64,000 bases of DNA from Sphingobacteriales bacterium 44-15 (GCA_001899685.1 MKWG01000031.1:2355-66354), one strand, 5' to 3'; shown: positions 1-8,670, counted from the stretch's first letter. Notes: generated from the letters alone by a model not told the origin. Program-made: numbers and translations.

Positions 1-57
1 TCTGGCGGATAATACTCTATAAATCAAGAACTAAATTCAAAAAACTGAAATGGACTG

Positions 58-88
58 CAAAGTTAGAATCACTCTTTTTATCAGCAAA
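58..88 (-). promoter_or_regulatory. Leftward promoter 1 of three tandem promoters
   Basis: Read on the minus strand this is TTTG, 19 bases, TAACTTTG, a perfect fit to the Bacteroidota housekeeping consensus (-33 TTTG, -7 TAnnTTTG). It points out of the left edge of the window, so its gene is not visible. It is the most downstream of three copies with identical spacing. Confidence 0.75.
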
Positions 89-160
89 TTTTCTTTCGCT
101 TTTTTATTCACAACGTCAGTACAAAATCACTAAAGAGCTGGATGTTTTTGATTGGGGTTG

Positions 161-191
161 CAAAGGTAGAGATTATTTCAACACTATCAAA
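161..191 (-). promoter_or_regulatory. Leftward promoter 2 of three tandem promoters
   Basis: On the minus strand: TTTG, 19 bases, TACCTTTG. Same architecture and orientation as its two neighbours, about 103 bases upstream of promoter 1. Confidence 0.75.
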
Positions 192-274
192 TCTTTTTCT
201 ACTTTTTCTACTCTTTTTTTATTGCTTTCTTCCAAATCAATTTCTAAGAACTACTGCTTTTTTAAAGCGGGTCG

Positions 275-305
275 CAAAGATAGGCAGGTTTTAGTTGCTG
301 CCAAA
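275..305 (-). promoter_or_regulatory. Leftward promoter 3 of three tandem promoters
   Basis: On the minus strand: TTTG, 19 bases, TATCTTTG. It is the most upstream of the three. The 1-514 stretch otherwise contains only AT-rich sequence and the hairpin at 420-478; no gene is seen in it. Confidence 0.75.
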
Positions 306-419
306 TATATTTTGAAAATACTTTTATAGATTTTAGGAAAACCCTTACCAGGCAAGCCTCTTAAAGGAAAGATTTTTTTAGGCAACTACCTTTGGCGCTC
401 TAATCAGGTCCATAGCCCA

Positions 420-478
420 AACGTGAAATCTGAGAGAAGAAAGATTTCTTTCAATTTTATCCTCTCCTTTTCACGAAA
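420..478. repeat. Imperfect hairpin after the ndh operon, degenerate heptad-family element
   Basis: The arms CGTGAAATCTGAGAG and CTCTCCTTTTCACG pair imperfectly. The minus-strand reading resembles the repeat at 40468-40575 (CGTGAAA followed by GAGAGGATAAA). It lies about 40 bases after the stop of the NADH dehydrogenase gene, so it may act as the operon's transcription terminator, although no strong U-tract follows. Confidence 0.4.
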
Positions 479-514
479 ATGAATAATGAGCCGAGTGTAT
501 TTTCTTTTCTTCCG

Positions 515-1777
515 CTACCTGTTTTTTCCTTTTCGCGGTCTTATGATCAACCGCAGTGTAGGATCGTTGGTAATAAAAGACCAGAACCAGTTGAAGGCTA
601 ATTTGGCCTTATTCCTGAACCCCGCTATCGGGATGATATGGATAAACAGCCATACAAGCCATGCAATAAATCCTTTAAAGAATCCCTTAGGCAGATCCAC
701 TACAGCTTTGAACTTGGATATAATGGCCATGGTACCTTTGTTATAATAACTGAAAGGCCTCATTACTTCGCCTTTACTAAGCCTGGTTAAATTTTCTGCC
801 ACTAATTTCCCCTGCTGTATAGCTACCTGTGCCAGTTGCGGGTGACCATTAGGGTAATTTTTATCCGTAGTTTGTACGCACTGGTCGCCGATAGCAAAAA
901 TATTTGACGTGCCTGCTACTTTATTGTATTCATCCACTATAATTCTCCTGCCACGTTGTGCAATGCTTTCCGGAGGTAGTCCCGGTGCCTCTCTCGCGAT
1001 CACTCCCGAAGCCCATATAAGTGTATTGCTATTGATGGTTTCGCCTGTAGAAAGAAGTACTTTGTCATTTGTAAAATCTTTTACAGCAGTACCCAATTTT
1101 ACCTGCACACCTAACCGGGTCAAAACCTTTAATGCTTCCTGTTGCGATTTTCCGCTCATCGGCCCCAGCAAAGCATGCCCTGCATCCACCAGGAAGATCG
1201 TATCTCGTCTTCCCTTCAGTTCAGGGTAATCTTTTTCAAGAATATATTTTCCCATCTCTGCTATCATTCCCGACACTTCCACTCCCGTAGGACCACCGCC
1301 GGCAATGACAATATTTCTCCTTATTTCCCGCTCCAGCGGATCATTTGATTTTACAAGCTTCTCAAGATTGAGCAGGATGTGATTGCGCAGGTTAATAGCA
1401 TCATCAATGGTTTTCATCGGAAGCGCATTATTCTTCACATTCTCCATACCGAAATAGTTGCTCTCCGCTCCCATTGCCAATACAAGATAATCGTAGTCAA
1501 GCGTTCCTGAATCTGTTGCTATAGTATTGGTCTCCATATTAATCTTTACAAGCGATCCCATATAATAGCGCAGATTGTGCCTGTGCTGAAACATACGACG
1601 AAAGGGATAACTGATATTGGATGGCTCTATAAAAGCCGTAGCTACCTGGTACAAAAGCGGGGGAAAAAAATGATAGTTATTTTTATCAACAAGGGTTACT
1701 TCTATCTGTATATTACCAGCAAGCTTTTTAGAGAGATTAAGACCTGCAAAGCCTCCGCCAATGACAACTACCTTCAT
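515..1777 (-). CDS. ndh: Type II NADH dehydrogenase (NAD(P)/FAD-dependent oxidoreductase)
   Basis: A 420-residue flavoprotein that passes electrons from NADH to the quinone pool without pumping protons. The N-terminus carries an FAD-binding GGGFAGL motif at residues 7-13. A second dinucleotide fold (IVIAGGGPTGVEVSG, about residue 160) binds NADH. The conserved FAIGD near the C-terminal third contacts FAD. A hydrophobic/amphipathic tail (about residues 355-395, rich in W, F and I) is the usual membrane anchor. I chose the ATG at 1777, because it puts the GxGxxG motif at the start as in the family; the frame stays open up to 1864 but would overlap the preceding gene. It is the last gene of a three-gene minus-strand operon, 40 bases after the ROK kinase gene. 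Confidence 0.88.
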   Translation of the reverse strand: MKVVVIGGGFAGLNLSKKLAGNIQIEVTLVDKNNYHFFPPLLYQVATAFIEPSNISYPFRRMFQHRHNLRYYMGSLVKINMETNTIATDSGTLDYDYLVLAMGAESNYFGMENVKNNALPMKTIDDAINLRNHILLNLEKLVKSNDPLEREIRRNIVIAGGGPTGVEVSGMIAEMGKYILEKDYPELKGRRDTIFLVDAGHALLGPMSGKSQQEALKVLTRLGVQVKLGTAVKDFTNDKVLLSTGETINSNTLIWASGVIAREAPGLPPESIAQRGRRIIVDEYNKVAGTSNIFAIGDQCVQTTDKNYPNGHPQLAQVAIQQGKLVAENLTRLSKGEVMRPFSYYNKGTMAIISKFKAVVDLPKGFFKGFIAWLVWLFIHIIPIAGFRNKAKLAFNWFWSFITNDPTLRLIIRPRKGKNR

Positions 1778-1817
1778 ATAATAAAGATTTTTCCGTTCCG
1801 GAGTTAAAATGTTATAA

Positions 1818-2537
1818 TTATTTGGAAGCCTGTTTTTTTGCTTTGCTCCATAGCTGAGGCCCACCTTTTATACCTTCCTGGTTGCTGACTATTGAGATAT
1901 TGCGGTCAAGCTTAAAACTGATCAGCTTTGCATTGCCGCCTCCCAGGTAAAGATGATCGTAATTAAAAACCGTTTTAAGTATCCCGATCACTTTCATAAT
2001 CCTTTTATTCCACTTACTCACTCCTGCTTTCTTTAATGCTTTTTCACCAACAAACTCGTCATAAGTAAGGTCTTTTGCTACGGGATGATGCGCCAGCTCC
2101 ACGTGGGGAAGCAATACTCCGTCATATAAAAATGCTGTTCCAAAACCTGTACCAAGCGTAACAACAATTTCCATTCCTTTCCCTTTAGCAATACCTACAC
2201 CCTGCATATCTGCATCGTTCACCACCATACAGGGCTTCTTTAAGAGCATAGTGATCCGCTTTTGCAGATCAAAGCCGCTCCACTTATCAGTACCCAGGTT
2301 GGGAGCAGTATGTATCACACCATTTTTTACATAACCGGGAAATCCCACAGATATTTTCTGATAGCCTGAAAATGCTTCCACCAGTTTTTTTATTGCGGCC
2401 AGGATATTCTGCGGATCAGGCTTAGAAGGAGTAGGGATCTTGCTGTAAGGTTGCAGGGTTTTTCCTGATGCATCCAGCACCGTTGCTTTGATATGTGAGC
2501 CTCCGATATCTATGCATAAAATTTTCCGGGCTTTCAT
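1818..2537 (-). CDS. ROK-family sugar kinase, polyphosphate-glucokinase-like
   Basis: A 239-residue ROK/hexokinase-fold kinase. The phosphate-binding DIGGSHIKATVLD lies at about residues 10-22, a VVNDADMQG segment carries the catalytic Asp, and VTLGTGFGTAF is the second phosphate loop. It lacks the Cys-rich zinc motif of classical ROK glucokinases and repressors. The compact length and the NDAD segment match the polyphosphate glucokinase (PPGK) branch, which phosphorylates glucose with polyphosphate or ATP; the phosphate donor is inference. It sits 20 bases after the GH63-like glucosidase gene, which would supply free glucose, and 40 bases before ndh, so the three are probably co-transcribed. 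Confidence 0.72.
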   Translation of the reverse strand: MKARKILCIDIGGSHIKATVLDASGKTLQPYSKIPTPSKPDPQNILAAIKKLVEAFSGYQKISVGFPGYVKNGVIHTAPNLGTDKWSGFDLQKRITMLLKKPCMVVNDADMQGVGIAKGKGMEIVVTLGTGFGTAFLYDGVLLPHVELAHHPVAKDLTYDEFVGEKALKKAGVSKWNKRIMKVIGILKTVFNYDHLYLGGGNAKLISFKLDRNISIVSNQEGIKGGPQLWSKAKKQASK

Positions 2538-2557
2538 GTATTGATCATTTTTATGGG

Positions 2558-5164
2558 TTAATCATTATTCTTCATAGTTATCAGGTTAGCTATCAGCCCG
2601 GTCCACCCGGTTTGATGGGAAGCTCCCAGTCCCTTCCCGTTATCTCCGTGAAAATATTCATGAAACAGCACATATTGATTGAAAAAGGGATCTGTTTGCA
2701 ATTTCTGGTTTGCGCCATATAAAGGTCGTTTGCCATCTTTATCTTTCATAAATATACTGAGCAACCGGCATGCCAATGCAGTTCCTGCTTCTTTAAGTGA
2801 AATATATTTCCCGGATGCCGTAGGATACTCTATCCTGAAATCATCTGTATAGAAGAAATGAAATTTACGCAGGCTTTCTATGATCAGAAAATTCATGGGG
2901 AACCACACGGGCCCGCGCCAGTTGGAGTTGCCGCCATACATAGCGCTGTCACTTTCTCCAGGCAAATAATGGATCGCCTCTTCAGGAGATTCTCCATCAA
3001 TATAGTATGGGTTGTTTTCATACTTCTTGGAAAGAGAGCGGATACCATAAGGGCTTAAAAACTCGGTTTCATCAAAAGCACGGCTCAGCAGACGCTTCAT
3101 GCGATGTCCCCGCAAAAGGCTCAGCAAGTGCTTATCCTCAGTCCCGCCCTCATACCAGCGCGATACCAGTTTGGCGAGATCAGGTCTGTGCTTCAGGAAC
3201 CATTCCATGCGTTCTGCAAAAACGGGATTCTTTTCAAGCGTATCTTTGGTGATTACTTCTACTGCGAATAGAGGAATAAGCCCTACCATACTCCTCATTT
3301 TTATTTTAGTTACGCTGTTGTCCGGCATCCGTACCTGGTCGTAAAAAAACTCATCTTCATCATCCCACAGACCACTGTTGTTTTTTCCCATGCTTGCCAT
3401 TGCGCCTGCTATATAAAGGAAATGTTCAAAAAATTTGGTGGTCATTCCTGTATACGTTTTGTTGTATACAGACAATTCAAGTGCAATATGCAGCATGTTC
3501 AATGCATACGTTGCCATCCAGCTTGTGGCATCCGCCTGCTCCATCACCGCTCCGCCGAATACAGGTGCGCTGCGATCAAAGTAGCTTATATTATCCAACC
3601 CCAGGAAGCCACCCTCAAAAATATTATTGTCCTCCTTATCCTTACGGTTTACCCACCAGGTAAAATTTATCAGCAGCTTATGAAATATGGTTTCGAGGAA
3701 TTCGTAATCTTTTTTGCCTTTGGTCTTTGCGTCCTGCCTGAACACACGATATACGGCAGCGGCATGCACAGGCGGGTTCACATCAGACAATGACCATTCA
3801 TAGGCAGGGAGCGCGCCATTGGGATTCATATACCACTCTTCCGTAAGCAGCAGCAACTGCTGCTTTGCAAAATCAGAATCTATCATGGAAAGGGTAACAC
3901 AGTGAAAAGCGAGATCCCAGGCAGCGTACCAGGGAAATTCCCATTTGTCGGGCACGGAAATGACATCAGCATTGTTGAGATGTATCCAACTGGAATTACG
4001 GCCATGCCATCGCTCTGCAGGAGGTTCAGGCATTGCCGGGTCGCCCTCAAGCCATTGCTGTACTTTATAATAGTAAAACTGCTTATTCCACAGCATTCCG
4101 GCAAAAGCCTGCCGTTGCAACTGCCTTTCTTCTTCACTTTTTATATTCTGCTGCAGCTCTCCATAAAACGTATCTGCTTCTGCTATGCGCTCTTTAAAAA
4201 TATTGTCAACACCAGCAAAAGGAGTATCCAATCGCTTATTAGCAAGCCGCAACGTAAATACGGCTAATTTTCCCCCTTCAATGGTGATGTCATTATTTAC
4301 CGCAGCTTTCGTTCCTTCTTTGAATGGGTTCACCGAATGATGCGCATGCACCAGGTGGTCATTGATGCCGTCTTTAGGATAAGCTGTTGTATTGGGGCTA
4401 TTGTAAAGCCGTTCGTTATTAGTCTCATTATCGCAAAACAAAGGATTGCCCTGCTCAAAATAAAGATATGCTACAGATAGTTTTTCGTGGCTGAGCTGAA
4501 TGCAATTGTCTGCGACCTGCCACAGAGAAGGCTTATAATCATGTCTTCCCCATATCCAGGTATTCCTGAACCATACTGTTGGTAAAACATGCAGGCTTGC
4601 GGCATCATTACCCCGGTTATGCACGCTTATCCTGATGAGAATATCATCTGTATCAGCTTTGGCATATTCCACAAACACATCAAAGTACTTGTTTTCATCA
4701 AAAATCCCGGTATCCATCAATTCAAACTCCTCTTCTTTTCTGCTTCGCTGTTTATTCTCTGCCAGCAGCCGGTCATAAGGAAACTCCTCCCGGGGATATT
4801 TGTACAGCATTTTCATATAGGAATGCGTGGGAGTGGCGTCCAGGTAATAATACATTTCTTTTACATCTTCACCATGATTACCTTCTGTATTCGTCAATCC
4901 AAAGAAGCGTTCTTTTATGATAGGATCTCTTTTATTCCATAAGGCAACACCAAAGCACAGCAACTGGTTAACATCACATATTCCTGCTATAGCTTCTTCA
5001 CCCCACCGCCACGCCTTGCTCCTGGCCATATCGTGGGTAGTATAGCCCCAGACATCCCCGTTAGCACTGTAATCTTCTCGCACAGTTCCCCATTGCCTGT
5101 CCGATACATAGGACCCCCATTTCTTCCATTCCGGGTCCTGTAATCTTTCCTTTTCCGTACCCAT
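2558..5164 (-). CDS. GH63-like (MGH1-type) glucosidase
   Basis: An 868-residue protein resembling bacterial homologues of mannosyl-oligosaccharide glucosidase (GH63 and related alpha/alpha-barrel enzymes). The opening segment (DPEWKKWGSYVSDRQWGTVR) and the later KWEFPWYAAWDLAFH, NWRGPVWFPMNF and SHQTGWTG blocks are characteristic conserved patches of this group. No signal peptide is seen, so it is probably cytoplasmic. The start was set at the ATG at 5164; an upstream in-frame ATG at 5218 would add a poorly conserved 18-residue hydrophobic stretch. It is the first gene of the operon with the ROK kinase and ndh. The substrate is unknown; an alpha-glucoside such as a trehalose- or glucosylglycerate-type compound is possible. 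Confidence 0.75.
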   Translation of the reverse strand: MGTEKERLQDPEWKKWGSYVSDRQWGTVREDYSANGDVWGYTTHDMARSKAWRWGEEAIAGICDVNQLLCFGVALWNKRDPIIKERFFGLTNTEGNHGEDVKEMYYYLDATPTHSYMKMLYKYPREEFPYDRLLAENKQRSRKEEEFELMDTGIFDENKYFDVFVEYAKADTDDILIRISVHNRGNDAASLHVLPTVWFRNTWIWGRHDYKPSLWQVADNCIQLSHEKLSVAYLYFEQGNPLFCDNETNNERLYNSPNTTAYPKDGINDHLVHAHHSVNPFKEGTKAAVNNDITIEGGKLAVFTLRLANKRLDTPFAGVDNIFKERIAEADTFYGELQQNIKSEEERQLQRQAFAGMLWNKQFYYYKVQQWLEGDPAMPEPPAERWHGRNSSWIHLNNADVISVPDKWEFPWYAAWDLAFHCVTLSMIDSDFAKQQLLLLTEEWYMNPNGALPAYEWSLSDVNPPVHAAAVYRVFRQDAKTKGKKDYEFLETIFHKLLINFTWWVNRKDKEDNNIFEGGFLGLDNISYFDRSAPVFGGAVMEQADATSWMATYALNMLHIALELSVYNKTYTGMTTKFFEHFLYIAGAMASMGKNNSGLWDDEDEFFYDQVRMPDNSVTKIKMRSMVGLIPLFAVEVITKDTLEKNPVFAERMEWFLKHRPDLAKLVSRWYEGGTEDKHLLSLLRGHRMKRLLSRAFDETEFLSPYGIRSLSKKYENNPYYIDGESPEEAIHYLPGESDSAMYGGNSNWRGPVWFPMNFLIIESLRKFHFFYTDDFRIEYPTASGKYISLKEAGTALACRLLSIFMKDKDGKRPLYGANQKLQTDPFFNQYVLFHEYFHGDNGKGLGASHQTGWTGLIANLITMKNND

Positions 5165-5281
5165 GAACAAAAACAGATTAATACTTATTATGCTGAGGTT
5201 CTTTCTAAATGTGTACAATTTACTAAAGAATATGCTAACTGTGCAATTGGGCTTCGGAACGGATTATTTGTAACCCTGAAT

Positions 5282-5550
5282 TATCGCGAAAGCTAAAAAA
5301 ATCATCAACACTCTTGCGCGTCTTTGCGATCCCGCCAGCATCAAGATTTGAATTGAATGAATGTTGCGGCGGGAGAAGCAATCCCCTCTTTACCAACTGT
5401 AGAGACTGCTTCACCGCTTTGACAGTATTTTTCTCAATTAAGCGTTCCATACGTGGCTCGCAGAATACGTGTAAGAGTGTTGAGTACTTACTTGATTGAA
5501 GTATCGCGAAAGCTACAAAATCATCAATCTCCTGCCCGTATTGCGATCCC
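5282..5550. repeat. Direct repeat pair plus inverted repeat in a 400-base spacer
   Basis: The spacer 5165-5615 holds two imperfect copies of a roughly 50-base sequence (5282-5332 and 5502-5550), both containing TATCGCGAAAGCTA, then ATCATCAA and later TTGCGATCCC. Between them an imperfect inverted pair, GCGGGAGAAGCAATCCCC (about 5369) and GAGACTGCTTCACCGC (about 5402), resembles REP-type palindromes. The minus frame is open over much of it, but the translation is repeat-derived and not protein-like. Confidence 0.6.
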
Positions 5551-5615
5551 AACCGAAGGTCCGGAGAGAAATGACGGGTAAGAGTGTTTGGTTTTCGTAA
5601 CTGGCGAAAAAAGCC

Positions 5616-7166
5616 TTACAGCTTTATCTCTTCTTCGTTGCTGTCAAAAAAATGAAACTCGGTGAGATAGTAATTGTTATCCGATTTGAGCTTAATGGTT
5701 TGTTTATATTTCCAGCTCCACTTTCTGCGGATGGAAATAAGTCCTTTTGTCAGGTAGGCGTATATAATAGGATGTACTACAATACTTAACCCTTTGTGTT
5801 TTTGCATTACGAGATAACTCAGGTTCTTCTCTATCTCATCCTCCAGCACGAGTGTTGATGATATTTTACCGGTGCCATTGCAGGTAGGGCAAACCTCGAG
5901 TGTATTGATATTCACCTCGGGCTTCATGCGTTGCCGGGTGATCTGCATCAAGCCGAACTTTGAGATCGGCAGAACCGCATGCTTCGCCCTGTCGGAGCGC
6001 ATAAATTCTTCCATTGCCTCAATAAGCTTTCGTTTATTGTCAGGCAATTTCATGTCAATAAAGTCAACTACAATAATACCGCCAAGATCCCTTAATCTGA
6101 GTTGGCGGGCAATTTCAGCTGCTGCCTCAAGATTGGTTTCAAGGGCGTTCATTTCCTGGTTGTTGCTCACGCTCTTGTATCCGCTGTTCACATCAATTAC
6201 ATGGAGCGCTTCGGTATGTTCAATGATAAGGTATGCGCCGCTGGGAAGATTAACCGTTTTACCAAAGGAGGCTTTCACCTGCTTGGTCACACCATGCTGA
6301 TCAAAGATGGGAGTACCGTTATTGTTGTACAGTGTTACGATCTCCTTTTTTTCGGGAGCGATCTTCTGGATATAGTTGCGGGTATCCGTATAAATATTTT
6401 TATCATTTACCACAATCCTGTTGAAGTCCTCGTTGAGCAGGTCGCGGAGCATGCTGGTGGTTTTAGTCTGCTCACTCAGGATCTTACAGGGTGCTGTAAC
6501 GCCCTTAAGATTGTGCTGAAGATTTTTCCAGCTCTCTACAAGCATATTCAGATCTTCATGCAGCTCTGCAGTGTTTTTGCCTTCCGCAGCAGTCCTTACT
6601 ATTACACCAAAGTTTTTGGGCTTTATAGCTTCCACTATTTTATTAAGCCTTTTTCTTTCTTCCGAAGAATGTATTTTCCTGGAAACCGCAATAACGTCGT
6701 TGAAAGGGGTTACCACTACAAATCTGCCGGGGAGGGATATCTCGCAACTGAGCCTTGGACCTTTTGCTGCTATAGGCTCTTTCAGTATCTGCACAAGAAT
6801 ATTAGGCTTTTGCCCAAGCACTTCATTGATCTTCCCGGTTTTTACGATCTCCGGCTCCGTTTGAAACTGGGAAAAGTCGAATTCCTGGTTTTCAGGGGCA
6901 GACATCGCCTGCTGGGTAAATTTCAGGAGTGAGCGGGCATAAGGGCTAAGATCAGTATAATGCAGGAATGCATCCTTTTCGAACCCGACATCCACAAAAG
7001 CAGCATTCAATCCCGGGATAAGTTTTTTTACCTTCCCGAGGTATAAGTCGCCGACCGCAAAACTGGCATCAGCTTTTTCATGATGCAATTCTACCAGCTT
7101 CTTATCTTCCAGCAGGGCGATTTCAACGCCTGTTGGAGCTGCATTAATAATTAATTCTTTGTTCAA
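5616..7166 (-). CDS. rng: Ribonuclease E/G family endoribonuclease
   Basis: A 516-residue RNase G-type enzyme that processes rRNA precursors and mRNA. The N-terminus (NAAPTGVEIALLEDKKLVELH) leads into an S1 RNA-binding domain containing VGDLYLGKVKKLIPGLNAAFVDVG. The catalytic DNase I-like part has the metal-binding VIDVNSGYK and VVDFIDM motifs, and CPTCNGTGK is the zinc-link. It lacks the long C-terminal scaffold of RNase E, so it is the short G type. It follows the bS22-like ribosomal gene by 167 bases on the same strand, fitting a translation and RNA-processing neighbourhood. Long open frames on the opposite strand across it are shadows. Confidence 0.93.
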   Translation of the reverse strand: MNKELIINAAPTGVEIALLEDKKLVELHHEKADASFAVGDLYLGKVKKLIPGLNAAFVDVGFEKDAFLHYTDLSPYARSLLKFTQQAMSAPENQEFDFSQFQTEPEIVKTGKINEVLGQKPNILVQILKEPIAAKGPRLSCEISLPGRFVVVTPFNDVIAVSRKIHSSEERKRLNKIVEAIKPKNFGVIVRTAAEGKNTAELHEDLNMLVESWKNLQHNLKGVTAPCKILSEQTKTTSMLRDLLNEDFNRIVVNDKNIYTDTRNYIQKIAPEKKEIVTLYNNNGTPIFDQHGVTKQVKASFGKTVNLPSGAYLIIEHTEALHVIDVNSGYKSVSNNQEMNALETNLEAAAEIARQLRLRDLGGIIVVDFIDMKLPDNKRKLIEAMEEFMRSDRAKHAVLPISKFGLMQITRQRMKPEVNINTLEVCPTCNGTGKISSTLVLEDEIEKNLSYLVMQKHKGLSIVVHPIIYAYLTKGLISIRRKWSWKYKQTIKLKSDNNYYLTEFHFFDSNEEEIKL

Positions 7167-7333
7167 GCAAAAAAGCCTTTAACGATCACCAAAACAAAAG
7201 GAAGAAACTGAGAAATTATGTCTAAAAGCCTGCAATCACCCGTCTTACAGGCGCAGGCATAACAACAGCCCTAAGTTTCAGATTTCAAAGACATATTCAG
7301 TGCAGGTAAACCGCATTGAAAAACAACAATCTA

Positions 7334-7429
7334 CTACTTGTTCCTTTTCTTATGGCGATTCTTTCTGAGGCGCTTTTTACGCTTATGGGTAGCAATTTTA
7401 TGACGTTTTCTTTTTTTACCACAAGGCAT
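7334..7429 (-). CDS. 31-residue AURKAIP1/COX24-type ribosomal protein (bS22/mS38-like)
   Basis: A tiny very basic protein: MPCGKKRKRHKIATHKRKKR followed by LRKNRHKKRNK. Nineteen of its 31 residues are Lys or Arg, and four more are His. The KRKRHKxxTHKRKKRxRKxRHK pattern is the AURKAIP1/COX24 domain, which in mitochondria is small-subunit protein mS38 and in mycobacteria bS22. Bacteroidota genomes commonly carry a stand-alone copy like this. It lies between the TPR-protein gene (stop 30 bases upstream) and rng, in the same direction. It is below the length at which most gene finders report a gene. A ribosomal role follows from the family; the sequence shows only the motif. Confidence 0.82.
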   Translation of the reverse strand: MPCGKKRKRHKIATHKRKKRLRKNRHKKRNK

Positions 7430-7459
7430 AAACCAAATAGTTTTTTGTTACTTAAATAA

Positions 7460-8314
7460 TTATTTTAATTCCTCAATTCTCTTGTCAATTTCCTGGCGAA
7501 CGGCAGGATTTTGCACAAACTGCTTCCCTTTTTCGTACCATTCTGCAGCTTTAGCATTTTCACCATGCCTTTCATAAGCTTCTGCCAGCAAAAAAACAGC
7601 TTCAGTGTTATCCGGTTGGACCTTTACCACATGGTTTAAGCGCTCTATCGCCTTATCATACTGGCCAGTCACTATACCTCCATAGCCGAGCATAAACTGC
7701 GCATACATATTAGTGGAATCCCTGCGCGACACTTCAAGTATGGTTTGTATACCTTCCATAGGACTTGAAGCGCCTGAAGCACCAAAAATGTAGCTGCTTC
7801 CCAAACCTATTTTACTGGAATCATTACCAGGATTCAGCTTTAAGGCAAGCCTGAACAGATCCGCAGCCTGGTTTGCCATCCATACCTGCAAAGCATGCTG
7901 GTCTACACCTATAAGCTGCTTTAAATATAAATGGGCAGCAAAGGTGAGGCTTTTTTCAGAATTTTCCAATTTGGACTTTTCTCCCAAATAATAAATAAAA
8001 GGCTCAAAAACGTGGGCGGAATCTTTCCAGAAAGAAGCCAGTTGTCCGTAGAGCTGCTCTTTTTGCGTTTTTACGTCCCCTCTTGTAATTGAATTTTCCA
8101 TTGAGGTCACCCGCGCCTGCTGCTCCGGAGTAAGGCGGGATTTTGCTGTTGCCAGGATCTGTGAGGTTTCCAGCGCTTCTTCCTCAGCATGTCCTGCTCC
8201 GGTCGTCATGCCAGCGGGGGATTTTGTTATATTAGGCTTGGTCCTGCCAAAAAAATAAAGGCCCATCAGTATAACGAGCCCGGATAATATTACTATCCAT
8301 TGTTGTTTTTTCAA
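7460..8314 (-). CDS. TPR-repeat protein, membrane anchored
   Basis: A 284-residue protein with an N-terminal membrane segment (residues 6-22, WIVILSGLVILMGLYFF) and a helical region holding tetratricopeptide-type repeats. The clearest are around YAQFMLGYGGIVTGQYDKAI and AVFLLAEAYERHGENAKAAEWY near the C-terminus. It is probably held in the inner membrane with the repeats in the periplasm, acting as a protein-interaction scaffold; no partner can be named. It lies between the HU gene and the bS22-like gene on the same strand. A -7-type box for it overlaps the end of the HU gene. Confidence 0.75.
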   Translation of the reverse strand: MKKQQWIVILSGLVILMGLYFFGRTKPNITKSPAGMTTGAGHAEEEALETSQILATAKSRLTPEQQARVTSMENSITRGDVKTQKEQLYGQLASFWKDSAHVFEPFIYYLGEKSKLENSEKSLTFAAHLYLKQLIGVDQHALQVWMANQAADLFRLALKLNPGNDSSKIGLGSSYIFGASGASSPMEGIQTILEVSRRDSTNMYAQFMLGYGGIVTGQYDKAIERLNHVVKVQPDNTEAVFLLAEAYERHGENAKAAEWYEKGKQFVQNPAVRQEIDKRIEELK

Positions 8315-8332
8315 TAGCTTTCAATTTGAGCG

Positions 8333-8340
8333 CAAAGTTA
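8333..8340 (-). promoter_or_regulatory. Putative -7 box of the TPR-protein gene
   Basis: On the minus strand TAACTTTG, a perfect TAnnTTTG, ends 19 bases before the TPR start codon and overlaps the last codon of the HU gene. No good -33 TTTG is found at the expected spacing, so support is partial. Confidence 0.35.
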
Positions 8341-8670
8341 AATGCTATCTTCCGTCTCATCATCAAAATTCTCTTCCACAGGCTTCGGAGATTGCAGTTT
8401 TTTAACTTCGTGCACAAATTCTTTGGCAGGTTTAAATGCGGGGATATAATGTTCGGGGATATGAACAGCAGTGTTTTTCTTAATATTGCGCCCTATTTTG
8501 GCTGCTCTTTTTTTAGTGATAAAGCTTCCAAAGCCGCGGATATAAATATTTTCGCCATTGGCAAGATTTTCCTTTACCTCTTTAAACATGGTTTCCAGTG
8601 TAACCAGCACGTCTACCTTGGGAATACCGGTTTTTTCAGAGATATTGTTAATCAGATCAGCTTTTCGCAT
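8338..8670 (-). CDS. HU/IHF-family DNA-binding protein
   Basis: A 110-residue nucleoid-associated protein. The HU fold is clear: MRKADLINNISEKTGIPK, the NIYIRGFGSFITKKR core, and a DNA-binding beta arm IGRNIKKNTAVHIPEHYIPAFKPAKEF. After the standard 90-residue fold it has a short acidic tail (PVEENFDDETEDSI), which is not part of the core. It bends and compacts DNA. It is divergent from mutY across a 233-base AT-rich spacer in which no second gene is supported, and is followed on its own strand by the TPR-protein gene. Confidence 0.9.
   Translation of the reverse strand: MRKADLINNISEKTGIPKVDVLVTLETMFKEVKENLANGENIYIRGFGSFITKKRAAKIGRNIKKNTAVHIPEHYIPAFKPAKEFVHEVKKLQSPKPVEENFDDETEDSI

Noticed and set aside
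1778-1864. N-terminal extension of the NADH dehydrogenase to 1864
   Set aside because: It would overlap the ROK kinase gene, and the dinucleotide-binding motif belongs at the very N-terminus, as with the ATG at 1777.
5235-5552. 105-residue minus-strand open frame
   Set aside because: It consists of the direct repeats and the palindrome of the spacer; the translation has no protein-like features.
6102-6932. 276-residue plus-strand open frame
   Set aside because: Antisense shadow of rng, rich in Phe, Ile and His, with no recognisable motif.
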